Source: Sphingobacteriales bacterium 44-15 (GTDB lineage: Bacteria > Bacteroidota > Bacteroidia > Chitinophagales > Chitinophagaceae). From it: DNA of 64,000 nt. This document shows positions 1 to 8,373 of the stretch, one piece after another (within the stretch, counting starts at the first letter, position 1; each line of letters starts with the position of its first letter). The notes below the pieces were generated by a model, which was given only the letters and a program-made list of their open reading frames with translations, had not been told where the DNA came from and did no database searches. Location of the stretch: positions 45,739-109,738 of the forward strand of contig MKWG01000017.1 in assembly GCA_001899685.1 (NCBI GenBank), in the 5' to 3' direction. The translations under genes were made by a program, and so were the position numbers.

Positions 1-146
1 GTCCCGTGCAATATGTATATAAGCAATGGGCCGGGCTATACGAAGATGCTTCCCAGAAATTATATATCAACCGGGGCTACGGATTCATAGGTTACCCGGG
101 CAGGGTAGGCATCTTGCCGGAGATCACGTTGATCGAGCTGGTGTAA
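1..146 (+). CDS. Metallophosphoesterase, C-terminal end (partial)
   Basis: The window opens inside a gene. The frame beginning at base 3 is open to the TAA at 144-146 and encodes 47 residues. They include NRGYGFIGYPGR followed by ILPEITLIEL, which closely resembles the end of calcineurin-like (YkoQ/YaeI type) membrane-associated phosphoesterases, where a G-x-G and a C-terminal P-E-I-T-L-x-E-L run are usual. The catalytic metal ligands would lie upstream of the window, so activity cannot be judged. It is followed after 26 bp by an oxidoreductase on the same strand. Confidence 0.75.
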   Translation, partial: PVQYVYKQWAGLYEDASQKLYINRGYGFIGYPGRVGILPEITLIELV

Positions 147-172
147 AAATCATTTCATAATACTATTGATAC

Positions 173-1606
173 ATGACTACACCCGATTACGATGCTATCG
201 TAATAGGCTCCGGTCCTAACGGGCTTGCTGCAGCAATAGTAATGCAGCAGCAGGGGCTGTCTGTATTGCTGATAGAAGCAAAAAAAACTATTGGCGGGGG
301 GATGCGTACGGAAGAGCTGACCCTGCCGGGATTTCGCCATGATATCTGTTCCGCTGTTCATCCTATGGCAGCGGGCTCGCCTTTCTTTCAGACCTTGCCG
401 CTTCAGCGGTTTGGGCTGGAGTATATCCATCCGCCGGTTTGTGCAGCGCATCCGCTGGACGACGGCAGTGCGGGAGCGCTTTATCCTTCCATTGAAAAAA
501 CGATTAAAAGCCTTGGTGCTGACGGTAACGCCTACCGTAAATTAATGGAGCCGGTAGTTCGCGATTGGCCGTCAATTTGCCCGGATGTGCTTGCGCCACT
601 GCATGTTCCTTCGTATCCGTTAAAGATGGCGGCTTTCGGGTTAAAAGCAATGTCCGCCGCAACTGCTTTGGCAAAACGTTTTCATACTGCAAAAGGCAGG
701 GCGCTTTGGGCGGGTATGGCAGCGCATGCTGTTCAGCCATTGTCCAACCTCACCACTTCCGCTATCGGGCTGGTGCTGATGTCTGCAGCCCACCTGCATG
801 GATGGCCACTTCCCAAAGGCGGCTCGCAGTCGCTGGCGGATGCGCTCGCTGCTTATTTTATTTCACTCGGGGGAAAGATAGAAACAGGTGTATATGTTTC
901 TTCCCTTGCACAGTTGTCTTCTGCAAAAGCAGTTTTGTTTGATGTTACGCCCCGACAGTTGTTGCAGATCGCGGGGCATCAGTTATCACCATTGTACCGA
1001 TGGCAGTTGAGCCGCTATCGCTACGGGATGGGCGTATATAAAATGGACTGGGCGCTTGACGGAGCGGTGCCTTTTACTGCCCCGGAATGCAGGCAGGCTG
1101 GTACCGTGCACATTGGTGGCACACTTGAGGAAATTGCAGCGGGTGAACAGGTAATGAGCAAAGGAGGGTATTCTTCAAAATCTTTTGTTTTGCTTGCGCA
1201 ACAAAGTCTTTTCGATGATACCCGTGTGCCAAAAGATAAGCATACGCTCTGGGGATACTGCCATGTGCCCAATGGCTCTACAAAAAATATGACAGCTGTT
1301 ATCGAAGCACAGATAGAGCGTTTTGCGCCAGGGTTCAGGGAGCGCATTTTAGCCCGGCATGTGATGGATACAGCCGCGATGGAATCCTACAATGCCAATT
1401 ATATCGGCGGAGATATCGGCGGCGGCATTATTGATATCGGGCAATTGTTTACCCGGCCCGCATTGCGGTTATCTCCGTATAAGACTTCTCAAAAAGGCTT
1501 GTATCTCTGTTCCGCTTCCACTCCTCCGGGCGGAGGCGTGCATGGCATGAGCGGTTACCATGCTGCCAGGAAAGCTTTGAAAGATATTTTTTCCATCGCT
1601 ATATAA
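173..1606 (+). CDS. FAD-dependent oxidoreductase, phytoene-desaturase-like
   Basis: A 477-residue flavoprotein of the NAD(P)/FAD amine-oxidase / phytoene dehydrogenase superfamily. The N-terminus has the dinucleotide-binding Rossmann motif (IVIGSGPNGLAAA, about residues 10-22), then an acidic residue ending the second strand (LLIEA) and a GGGMRT loop. The C-terminus ends in the family's second FAD segment (CSASTPPGGGVHGMSGYHAA), where carotenoid desaturases and their relatives contact FAD. No signal peptide or membrane helix is seen, so it is probably cytosolic. The substrate is unknown: no carotenoid genes are adjacent and this branch includes many uncharacterised oxidoreductases. A strong inverted repeat follows the stop codon. 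Confidence 0.85.
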   Translation: MTTPDYDAIVIGSGPNGLAAAIVMQQQGLSVLLIEAKKTIGGGMRTEELTLPGFRHDICSAVHPMAAGSPFFQTLPLQRFGLEYIHPPVCAAHPLDDGSAGALYPSIEKTIKSLGADGNAYRKLMEPVVRDWPSICPDVLAPLHVPSYPLKMAAFGLKAMSAATALAKRFHTAKGRALWAGMAAHAVQPLSNLTTSAIGLVLMSAAHLHGWPLPKGGSQSLADALAAYFISLGGKIETGVYVSSLAQLSSAKAVLFDVTPRQLLQIAGHQLSPLYRWQLSRYRYGMGVYKMDWALDGAVPFTAPECRQAGTVHIGGTLEEIAAGEQVMSKGGYSSKSFVLLAQQSLFDDTRVPKDKHTLWGYCHVPNGSTKNMTAVIEAQIERFAPGFRERILARHVMDTAAMESYNANYIGGDIGGGIIDIGQLFTRPALRLSPYKTSQKGLYLCSASTPPGGGVHGMSGYHAARKALKDIFSIAI

Positions 1607-1612
1607 AAGTAC

Positions 1613-1662
1613 GCCACTAATGCACGAATGTATTTTAATGCATTTATTCGTGCATTAGTGGC
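1613..1662. terminator. Perfect 17-bp inverted repeat after the oxidoreductase
   Basis: Bases 1613-1629 and 1646-1662 are perfect inverted copies of a 17-bp arm around a 16-base loop, seven bases past the oxidoreductase stop. There is no clean T-run on either side (TATCGCTTC follows), so it may be a weak bidirectional terminator or an RNA-stabilising hairpin rather than a classical intrinsic terminator. Confidence 0.5.
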
Positions 1663-1830
1663 TATCGCTTCTTTTGCTGTATAGCATGTACGTCAAAGCT
1701 GCATTTTGTGCGCTTTGGGTCTTTCCCGGAAGCTTTGTAGTTTATGCCGGGAAAAATTGACATAAAATTTTGGTGAGATTTGATCATATATGGTCTCTTT
1801 CTGAGAAACCTCATATTTCAATTGGATAAG

Positions 1831-4239
1831 ATGCCTTTTCAAAGATCTCCTTTTTGTTTTTTTATTGCCTTTGCTATAGTAATGGTAGTATGCAGTTGCA
1901 GTGGTGCTGGTAATAAAGCCGGAACTGCATCAAAGCAATGGGAACTGATCGGGCCGGGGGGAGGAGGGGCTACTTTTATCCCGACATTTTCATGGCATAA
2001 CCCTGCTCATTTCCTGCTGCGTTGCGATATGACCGGTTCTTATCTTACCAGGGATGGCGGGGCATCTTATCAGCAGATCAATTTTGCCAACGGCACTTCC
2101 TCTTTTGCTTTTGATCCGCGGGATTCCAATATCATTTACATCGGTTCAGCCTCGCTCAACCGTTCTGATGACGGGGGCAAAACCTGGAAAGTTGTTTTTC
2201 CTGCGAAGGAAGATATCCTGGAAGAAGTATACAGCGGAGATCATGCCAATTATCATATCCGGGTGAAGGCAGGATCATTGTATGATACGGAAAGCGGGAC
2301 TGTAAATAATATCCGGGTTGATCCGGCTACTCCGGATGCATTGTACTTCAGCATGGGGCGTTTTTTCTTTTATTCATTTGATAATGGCAATACCTGGAAA
2401 AAAGAAGATTGTAAAGAGCGGATTGATCATATATATGCCGGGAATAAGGGAGATACAAATACTATTTCGATCTTTACCGGATCGGCAATATACAGGTATG
2501 ATAAAAGCACAGGTATTTTACGGGAGAAGGAATATCCCGCTTCCATGCAACCTGCTTTTTCTTTTACCGGCGGTATAAAGAAGGAGACAGACAGCATTGT
2601 GATATATGCAATCCATCATGATACGCGAAAGGAGATCAATGCTGAATTTGGCTATAGTGAAATATGGCGATCCGGCGATGGGGGCGATACGTGGTATCGG
2701 TTAACCGATACCGTTATCACCAATCAAAGTTCAGGCATGCAACCCAGCTATTCGATGATTGCCTGTGCCGAAAAGGATGCGGCAAATGTTTATGTGGTAA
2801 CAAACCGTTACCTGGAAAAAAGCGGCTCTGGTTTACTGTATTGGTATGGTGCTTTAAAAAGTGAAAATGCAGGAGCAAGCTGGCATTGGTGCTGGAAAGG
2901 CGGCGGTGGTTCGGGGCAGTATGGTGTTAAGGACGGTACGGATGCGGCCAATCTCTCCGATGCCTGGGTAAAAAAAGCATTCGGTGGCGAATATATACGG
3001 CTGATGGATGTGGGCGTATCTCCAACAGATGGTAATACAGCCATAGTTACAGACTGGTACCGTACCATGCAAACAAAGGATGGAGGTACAACCTGGCAGC
3101 AGGTATACAGCAACCCTCAGCCTGATGGAAGTTTTGGGAGCAGGGGGCTGGAAGTCACAACAGCTTATGGTGTCCATTTCGATCCTTTCGACAGCAATCA
3201 TATTGCCATCAGCTATACGGATATAGGCTATCATCATTCTTTTGACGGTGGTAAAACATGGATACGTTCTGCGGAAGGCGTTCCAACGGAATGGATCAAT
3301 ACCTGCTACCGGGTGGTTTTTGATCCTTCGGTAAAAAATAAAATGTGGTCAGCCTGGTCGGGCATGCATGATTTCCCGAGAGGCAAGATGACCCGTAATC
3401 CGCTGTGGAAACAAAAAGCAAGAGGAGGTATCTGTGTGTCGGAAGATGGCGGGCACACCTGGACACCGGTATCTGAAGGCATTGGGATGGATGCACCCAC
3501 TACCTGTATAGTATTGGATACCGGCTCACCACCCGGCAACCGTACACTGTATGCGGCCGTATACAACAAAGGGGTTTTTAAATCAACAGACGATGGCAAA
3601 ACATGGATATTGAAAAACCGGGGTATTGAAGACAATACCTGTGCTTTTGAGCTTGCCCTGTCCTCCCGGGGAAAATTATTTTTAACTGTATCTCCCACAC
3701 CTCAGCATGTTAATGGGACAAAAGGAAGCAGATTTTATTCCGGCGCGGCATATGCATCTTCGGATGGCGCCGAAACTTGGACAAAGCTACATGTGACCGA
3801 CGGGCTGTTATTTCCCAATGGAATAACATGCGATCCTTCTTCTCCCGGCAGGATATACCTGGCCTGCTGGGCAGACCTTGATCTGAGTGATCTTATCGGT
3901 GGGGATATTGCAGGGCGCACCGGGGGGAATGAAAAGCTGCACATGCCGGGCGGCGTTTTTCTTTCTGAAGATAATGGTGAAACATGGCGATCTGTATTTG
4001 ACAGTACCCAATATGTATATGACGTGACAGCAGATGCCAGGATACCCGGGCGTCTTTATATCAATACTTTCAATAAAGCGGCTTACCGCAGTGATGATTT
4101 GGGAAAAAGCTGGAAGAAAATCAAAGGATATGATTTTCACTGGGGGCAACGGCCGGTGACAGATCCTGTTGATAAAGATAAAATTTATCTTACCACTTTC
4201 GGTTCCGGGGTGTGGCATGGATATCCTGATACGGAATAG
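1831..4239 (+). CDS. Asp-box (BNR) beta-propeller lipoprotein, sortilin/GH74-like, copy 1
   Basis: A secreted multi-propeller protein of about 800 residues. The ATG at 1831 gives a lipoprotein signal (MPFQRSPFCFF..., lipobox VCSC); an in-frame TTG at 1780 would add 17 residues that do not look like a signal peptide. About twelve Asp-box repeats (S/T-x-D-x-G-x-T-W: RSDDGGKTW, YSFDNGNTW, QTKDGGTTW, HSFDGGKTW, VSEDGGHTW and others) are spread along the chain, typical of two stacked seven-bladed propellers as in GH74 xyloglucanases and the VPS10/sortilin fold. Catalytic residues for GH74 or sialidase cannot be assigned by eye, so glycoside hydrolysis is possible but not shown. The next gene is a paralogue of similar length. 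Confidence 0.85.
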   Translation: MPFQRSPFCFFIAFAIVMVVCSCSGAGNKAGTASKQWELIGPGGGGATFIPTFSWHNPAHFLLRCDMTGSYLTRDGGASYQQINFANGTSSFAFDPRDSNIIYIGSASLNRSDDGGKTWKVVFPAKEDILEEVYSGDHANYHIRVKAGSLYDTESGTVNNIRVDPATPDALYFSMGRFFFYSFDNGNTWKKEDCKERIDHIYAGNKGDTNTISIFTGSAIYRYDKSTGILREKEYPASMQPAFSFTGGIKKETDSIVIYAIHHDTRKEINAEFGYSEIWRSGDGGDTWYRLTDTVITNQSSGMQPSYSMIACAEKDAANVYVVTNRYLEKSGSGLLYWYGALKSENAGASWHWCWKGGGGSGQYGVKDGTDAANLSDAWVKKAFGGEYIRLMDVGVSPTDGNTAIVTDWYRTMQTKDGGTTWQQVYSNPQPDGSFGSRGLEVTTAYGVHFDPFDSNHIAISYTDIGYHHSFDGGKTWIRSAEGVPTEWINTCYRVVFDPSVKNKMWSAWSGMHDFPRGKMTRNPLWKQKARGGICVSEDGGHTWTPVSEGIGMDAPTTCIVLDTGSPPGNRTLYAAVYNKGVFKSTDDGKTWILKNRGIEDNTCAFELALSSRGKLFLTVSPTPQHVNGTKGSRFYSGAAYASSDGAETWTKLHVTDGLLFPNGITCDPSSPGRIYLACWADLDLSDLIGGDIAGRTGGNEKLHMPGGVFLSEDNGETWRSVFDSTQYVYDVTADARIPGRLYINTFNKAAYRSDDLGKSWKKIKGYDFHWGQRPVTDPVDKDKIYLTTFGSGVWHGYPDTE

Positions 4240-4282
4240 ATAAAGGTGTAGAGAAGTTAGAGGTTTCACGTTTCAGGTTGGT

Positions 4283-4339
4283 GGTAAGTGAATGGTGAGA
4301 CGTGAGACGTGAAATGTGAGAGGTAAACCTGAAACCTGT
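4283..4339 (+). repeat. Degenerate 7-bp repeat tract
   Basis: The gap between the two propeller genes is built from 7-bp words in phase: ACGTGAG, ACGTGAA, ATGTGAG, AGGTAAA, then AACCTGA and AACCTGT. A reverse-strand copy of the AACCTGAA word (TTCAGGTT) lies just upstream near 4272. The same words occur in several other gaps of this window. Confidence 0.7.
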
Positions 4340-4344
4340 ACTAT

Positions 4345-6741
4345 ATGAACATTTTTATAAAGATCATTATTGCCGGTATTGTAATATTAACCGGCTGTAC
4401 CGGAGAACGGCAGCATAACGTAAACGGTCAGACGAAATTTTCTAAAAACCCCAATGGCCGGAATGATGCCTGGGGATATGCAGGATATGGCGGGGGAGGC
4501 GCTATGTTCTACCCGGCGGTAAGCCCTTTCAACGCTGACTTTGCATTTGTTGCCTGTGATATGACAGGCTCTTTTGTAACTTATAACGGCGGCGGATCCT
4601 GGAGAATGTTCAATCTGCGGGGCCCTGTTCACTACTTTGTTTTTGATCCATCAGACTCCAATACAGTATATGCGAAATCCATAGCTCTTTTTAAAAGCAG
4701 CGACAGGGGAAATACATGGAGTGTTTTGTATCCTTCTGCTGCTGATATTGCCGGCGTTATTTCCAAAGGGGATCATGCTAATGAGATACTTGTTACCAAA
4801 GACAGCACTTCCAGGGAGGTACAGGCATTCGCAGTGGATCCATCGGACTCCAAAAAATTATACGCCGTTATTTCCATTGAACACAAAGCCGGTTTTTATA
4901 CATCAGCGGATGGTGGCAATACCTGGGCAAAAGAAACCGCTATTGACTTTCCTGCCAGGAATATTTTTGTTGTACCATCCTCCCCGCCGAATGATCGCAG
5001 TATTTATATAGCTGCTGCGGGTGGTATATTGACCAGGGAAAACAGCAAATGGACCATGCATCCTCCTCCCGAAGGCGTGAAAAAGATCATTACCTATTCG
5101 GGCGGATATGACAGCGACTTAAAGAAATTCATAGTATATGCTATCGCCGGGCAATCTTATTTTAATCCTGATGGTGATCAGCAAGGTATTTATTTTACTA
5201 CAGATGGCGGCAACACCTGGGAGAACAGGCAGGACGGATTATTGCGGCAACAATCTGCCGGCGCCCCGGTACCTGAGTGGAGAACAATTGCTACCAGCGC
5301 AGGGCATCCGGCAATAGTATATGTATCATATAACAACTTCAGGCAGGGAGATACTACCTGTATCGGCGTAGCTAAAAGTGAAGATTATGGCAAGACCTGG
5401 TCGCTGGTATGGAAAGATCGTTTATTCGATGGCGGTAGTAAAGTGTCAGACAATTTCACCGGCGGCTGGCTCAATGAAAGGTTCGGTCCAACCTGGGGTG
5501 AAAATCCTTTTTCCATTGGAATTTCACCGGTTGATCCCAATATATGCTATGCTACCGATTTTGGCAGAACGGTAAGATCGGATGACGGCGGAAAAACCTG
5601 GCAGCAGGTGTACACGCGCAAAGAAAAAGATGGCTGGGCATCGCGCGGGCTGGAAGTCACCACAAGCTATAATATAGCTACCGATCCCTTTGACAGCAAT
5701 CATGTTTTTATTTGCAATACTGATGTGGGTTTGATGGAAAGTACAGATGGCGCCCGCAGTTGGAAAAGCGCTACTCAAAATAACGGTGTGCCGCGGCAAT
5801 GGATCAACAGCACTTACTGGCTGGCATTTGATCCCGGGATAAAAGGAAAAGTCTGGGCTGTGATGAGCGCTAACCATGATCTGCCGCGCCCGAAAATGTG
5901 GCGGAAAAACGGGGTTGCCGGCTATAAAGGAGGCATACTCAAATCTTATGATGCCGGCAGGACCTGGCGCCCGGTAAGCGCCGGTATTGGTGAAGCTGCT
6001 TTCACGCATATATTGATTGATACAACGGGTAAAAAAGCATCGCGTACGCTTTATGCATGCGCCTTTGGTAAGGGGGTTTACAAATCAGTGGATGACGGTA
6101 AGACCTGGCAGCAAAAAAATAAAGGTATTGAAGGTAAAGAGCCTTTTGCATGGCGTTTGACGCGCAGGGCATCAGATGGCGCATTGTTCCTGGTGGTAAG
6201 CAGGAGAACTGAAAGAGGCGAAACAGGTACTGACGGTGATGGCGCATTGTACCGCTCTGCAGACGGTGGTGAAAGCTGGACCAAAATGATATTGCCGGGA
6301 GGTACCAATGCGCCTACCAGTATAGCAACAGATGCAGGCGCTCCTCAGCGGTTGATACTTTCTGCATGGGGAAAGCTGCATGCAGGCAAATTTTCTCCTG
6401 ATACGGGCGGTGGCATATTTGTGTCTGATGACGATGGCAGGACTTGGAAACAGGTGATGCAGAAAGACCAGCATATCCATGATATCAGTGTTGACCGGCG
6501 CAATAATACCTATTATGCATGTGGCTTCAACAGCAGCGCCTATCGTTCTGCAGACAACGGCGAAACATGGCAACGCCTGAAGGGATACAATTTTAAGTGG
6601 GGCAAAAGAGTGGAACCTGACCCTGTGCATCCCGGCAAAGTATATATCATCACCTTTGGCGGCGGCGTATGGTATGGCCCCGCGGAGGGAGATGATAATG
6701 CCGTGGAAGATATCGTTACGCCGGTGTTTTCGTATAGGTGA
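4345..6741 (+). CDS. Asp-box (BNR) beta-propeller lipoprotein, sortilin/GH74-like, copy 2
   Basis: A 798-residue paralogue of the preceding gene. It has a lipoprotein signal (MNIFIKIIIAG..., lipobox LTGC) and about twelve Asp-boxes (KSSDRGNTW, TSADGGNTW, RSDDGGKTW, KSVDDGKTW, RSADNGETW and others). Whole segments align with copy 1: GGGGA followed by CDMTGS near the N-terminus, ASRGLEVTTSYN in the middle and a WGKR...TFGGGVWYG ending. The two are separated only by a repeat-filled gap of about 105 bp, so they look like an old tandem duplication that has diverged. They are probably co-expressed and both anchored on the outer membrane. The substrate is unknown. Confidence 0.85.
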   Translation: MNIFIKIIIAGIVILTGCTGERQHNVNGQTKFSKNPNGRNDAWGYAGYGGGGAMFYPAVSPFNADFAFVACDMTGSFVTYNGGGSWRMFNLRGPVHYFVFDPSDSNTVYAKSIALFKSSDRGNTWSVLYPSAADIAGVISKGDHANEILVTKDSTSREVQAFAVDPSDSKKLYAVISIEHKAGFYTSADGGNTWAKETAIDFPARNIFVVPSSPPNDRSIYIAAAGGILTRENSKWTMHPPPEGVKKIITYSGGYDSDLKKFIVYAIAGQSYFNPDGDQQGIYFTTDGGNTWENRQDGLLRQQSAGAPVPEWRTIATSAGHPAIVYVSYNNFRQGDTTCIGVAKSEDYGKTWSLVWKDRLFDGGSKVSDNFTGGWLNERFGPTWGENPFSIGISPVDPNICYATDFGRTVRSDDGGKTWQQVYTRKEKDGWASRGLEVTTSYNIATDPFDSNHVFICNTDVGLMESTDGARSWKSATQNNGVPRQWINSTYWLAFDPGIKGKVWAVMSANHDLPRPKMWRKNGVAGYKGGILKSYDAGRTWRPVSAGIGEAAFTHILIDTTGKKASRTLYACAFGKGVYKSVDDGKTWQQKNKGIEGKEPFAWRLTRRASDGALFLVVSRRTERGETGTDGDGALYRSADGGESWTKMILPGGTNAPTSIATDAGAPQRLILSAWGKLHAGKFSPDTGGGIFVSDDDGRTWKQVMQKDQHIHDISVDRRNNTYYACGFNSSAYRSADNGETWQRLKGYNFKWGKRVEPDPVHPGKVYIITFGGGVWYGPAEGDDNAVEDIVTPVFSYR

Positions 6742-6753
6742 AGTGCGGGGATT

Positions 6754-6923
6754 GAACCACGGAGACAGGGAGGCACGGAGTTTCACGGAGTATTTATCGT
6801 CTGTCGTTTATCGTTTTCTTGCCTTTTTGCGTGAACCCCTTTTTGAACCACGAAGGCACAAAGACACGAAGCTGCACAAAGTCTTTTCTTTGCCCTCTTT
6901 GCGTGAAACCCCTGACACAAATT
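6754..6923. repeat. Octamer-type CACRRAGR repeats in inverted arrangement
   Basis: The gap of 273 bp before the sigma gene carries two tracts of roughly 8-bp periodic words (CACGGAGA, CAGGGAGG, CACGGAGT; then CACGAAGG, CACAAAGA, CACGAAG). The second tract is followed by partly complementary words (TTTGCCCTCTTTGCGTG near 6890-6905), so transcripts could fold into long imperfect hairpins. Related TTTGCGTGAA words appear near 15570. No coding frame in this gap looks real. Confidence 0.55.
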
Positions 6924-7014
6924 ACACAATCGGTTGTGTTAAAAAAATGTTTAGCATTGATCTGATAATATTTTAATTTTAAGCATTACAGGTCAATGCT
7001 ATTTATTTAACACA

Positions 7015-7605
7015 GTGAATACTATTGTAATTCCTTTAGGATACGAAAAAGAATTGCTTTCGCAGGTACGTGAAGGAGATGTAAAGGCATTTGAACGTAT
7101 TTACAGAAGCTATAGCCCAAGGCTGTACGGCAGCATATTCAGGATCGTGAAATCTGTTCCGGTTACAGAAGAGCTGTTGCAGGATGTTTTCCAGCGGGTA
7201 TGGGAGCATCGTAAAACCATTGATGTCAACCTTTCCTTCAAATCCTATTTGTTTACCATTGCCAGGAACCTGGTATATGATTATTTTAATAAAGCTTCCC
7301 GTCAAAAATTAATGGAGCGCTATCTCCAGGCAAAAGAAATGAGCAGCAGCGATGTCTTTCGCAATCAATTGGAGGAAAAGGAATCCGAACAACTGCTGGA
7401 GAAAGCCATACATCAGTTACCTCCGCAGCGCAGGCTGGTATATACCCTGTGTAAAATAGAAGGAAGGAGTTATGATGAGGTAAGCAGGACACTGGGCATA
7501 TCCGTTTCTACCATCAGCGATCACATGGTAAAGGCAGCTAAGTCTATAAAAGCATATTATTTGTCGAGAGCGCTTTTATATTTTATTTTTCTTGCCTGTC
7601 TTTAA
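7015..7605 (+). CDS. ECF-type RNA polymerase sigma factor (FecI-like)
   Basis: A 196-residue extracytoplasmic-function sigma factor. Region 2 is visible as AFERIYRSYSPRLYGSIF...EELLQDVFQRVWEHR, and region 4 as QLPPQRRLVYTLCKIEGRSYDEVSRTLGISVSTISDHMVKA. GTG at 7015 is the first usable start in the frame. In Bacteroidota such a factor normally pairs with a FecR anti-sigma protein and a SusC receptor carrying an STN domain; both follow here (8374 and 9829), so it probably activates that locus on substrate sensing. Its last 30 bases overlap the 3' end of a convergent PIN toxin gene, and the usual sigma-FecR adjacency is broken by that toxin-antitoxin pair. Confidence 0.9.
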   Translation: MNTIVIPLGYEKELLSQVREGDVKAFERIYRSYSPRLYGSIFRIVKSVPVTEELLQDVFQRVWEHRKTIDVNLSFKSYLFTIARNLVYDYFNKASRQKLMERYLQAKEMSSSDVFRNQLEEKESEQLLEKAIHQLPPQRRLVYTLCKIEGRSYDEVSRTLGISVSTISDHMVKAAKSIKAYYLSRALLYFIFLACL

Positions 7606-8001
7606 AAAAGCCAGAAATTCATTAGCAGAGAGAATATCTATCCTGGGAAATTTTACACTTTTTACTATATCGAAATGGGCGTCATTCGTTACAAGGTAGT
7701 TTGCGTGGCCATTAAGAAATGCATCAGTAAATTTATTGTCGTCCGGATCTGTCTTAATCAAATTCCAATTGTAATACTCGGTTACAGTGATCACATTGGG
7801 GGCTTCTAAAAAAGCACTTAAAACTATGTTAGCAATAAACGGATTTGCCTTTTCAGAAAGTATTTCTTCATATTCAAGAAAGATAGACGTTGTGACAATT
7901 AAATCGTATTGTCTGCTATTAAATGCCTGAATTATTCCATGATAAGGTGACCGGGAGGGTAGCGCAATCAAAAGAACATTTGTATCAAGAATGATTTTCA
8001 T
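7576..8001 (-). CDS. PIN-domain toxin (putative ribonuclease)
   Basis: A 141-residue PIN-domain protein. It opens with IILDTNVLLIALPSRSPYHG, giving the first active-site aspartate, and has the later acidic cluster KTDPDDNKFTDAFLNGHANYLVTND expected of VapC-like and PIN_3 family metal-dependent RNases. It lies four bases inside the end of its upstream partner gene (ATGA overlap at 7998-8001), the usual arrangement for a type II toxin-antitoxin operon. Its 3' end overlaps the convergent sigma-factor gene by 30 bp, so read-through could produce antisense RNA against the sigma mRNA (inference). Confidence 0.85.
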   Translation of the reverse strand: MKIILDTNVLLIALPSRSPYHGIIQAFNSRQYDLIVTTSIFLEYEEILSEKANPFIANIVLSAFLEAPNVITVTEYYNWNLIKTDPDDNKFTDAFLNGHANYLVTNDAHFDIVKSVKFPRIDILSANEFLAFLKTGKKNKI

Positions 8002-8246
8002 TCTCCCTTTTTATGATAAGGTGTTCGCATATGTTCCGTAGCCCACTCCTGTATTTTTTTGTCTCCCCATTCTTGTTGTTCAAAAAGGTTGTTCATTTCT
8101 CCGGATGCTTTTTCCATAAAATATTTAGAAAGTAAATCTTTTACCTCTATCCACAGTTTATCAGGATACTGCCTGGAAAACATCCGTAGTAATTCCAACT
8201 GAGCTTCAGTGAATTTCCCTGTTGGCATTATTTCTTCCATTGTCAT
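7998..8246 (-). CDS. Antitoxin partner of the PIN toxin
   Basis: An 82-residue, strongly charged protein encoded immediately upstream of the PIN toxin with an ATGA overlap. Its sequence (FTEAQLELLRMFSRQYPDKLWIEVKDLLSKYFMEKA) suggests helices that would wrap a toxin, but no named DNA-binding fold is obvious. The antitoxin role rests mainly on position, size and translational coupling. ATG at 8246 follows an AT-rich leader. A second in-frame ATG two codons later (MTMEE) is a possible alternative start. Confidence 0.7.
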   Translation of the reverse strand: MTMEEIMPTGKFTEAQLELLRMFSRQYPDKLWIEVKDLLSKYFMEKASGEMNNLFEQQEWGDKKIQEWATEHMRTPYHKKGE

Positions 8247-8373
8247 AATACTTTCTTTTCCTCAAATTTATAAAATCTGTTTGGCTTATAAAAATTGGCG
8301 AATTGCTAAAAAAATTTGAACTGGAGCAGAGGTAATCCCCCGGTTTGCAGTATTACTATATAAAAGTAATAAT

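Noticed and set aside
1613..1662. 17-bp inverted repeat considered as an insertion-sequence terminal repeat pair
   Set aside because: The loop is only 16 bases and there is no transposase; a hairpin is the simpler reading.
3306..3698. Long minus-strand frames opposite the propeller genes (also near 5524-6009 and 6172-6786)
   Set aside because: Shadows of the plus-strand coding frames; no start context or family features.
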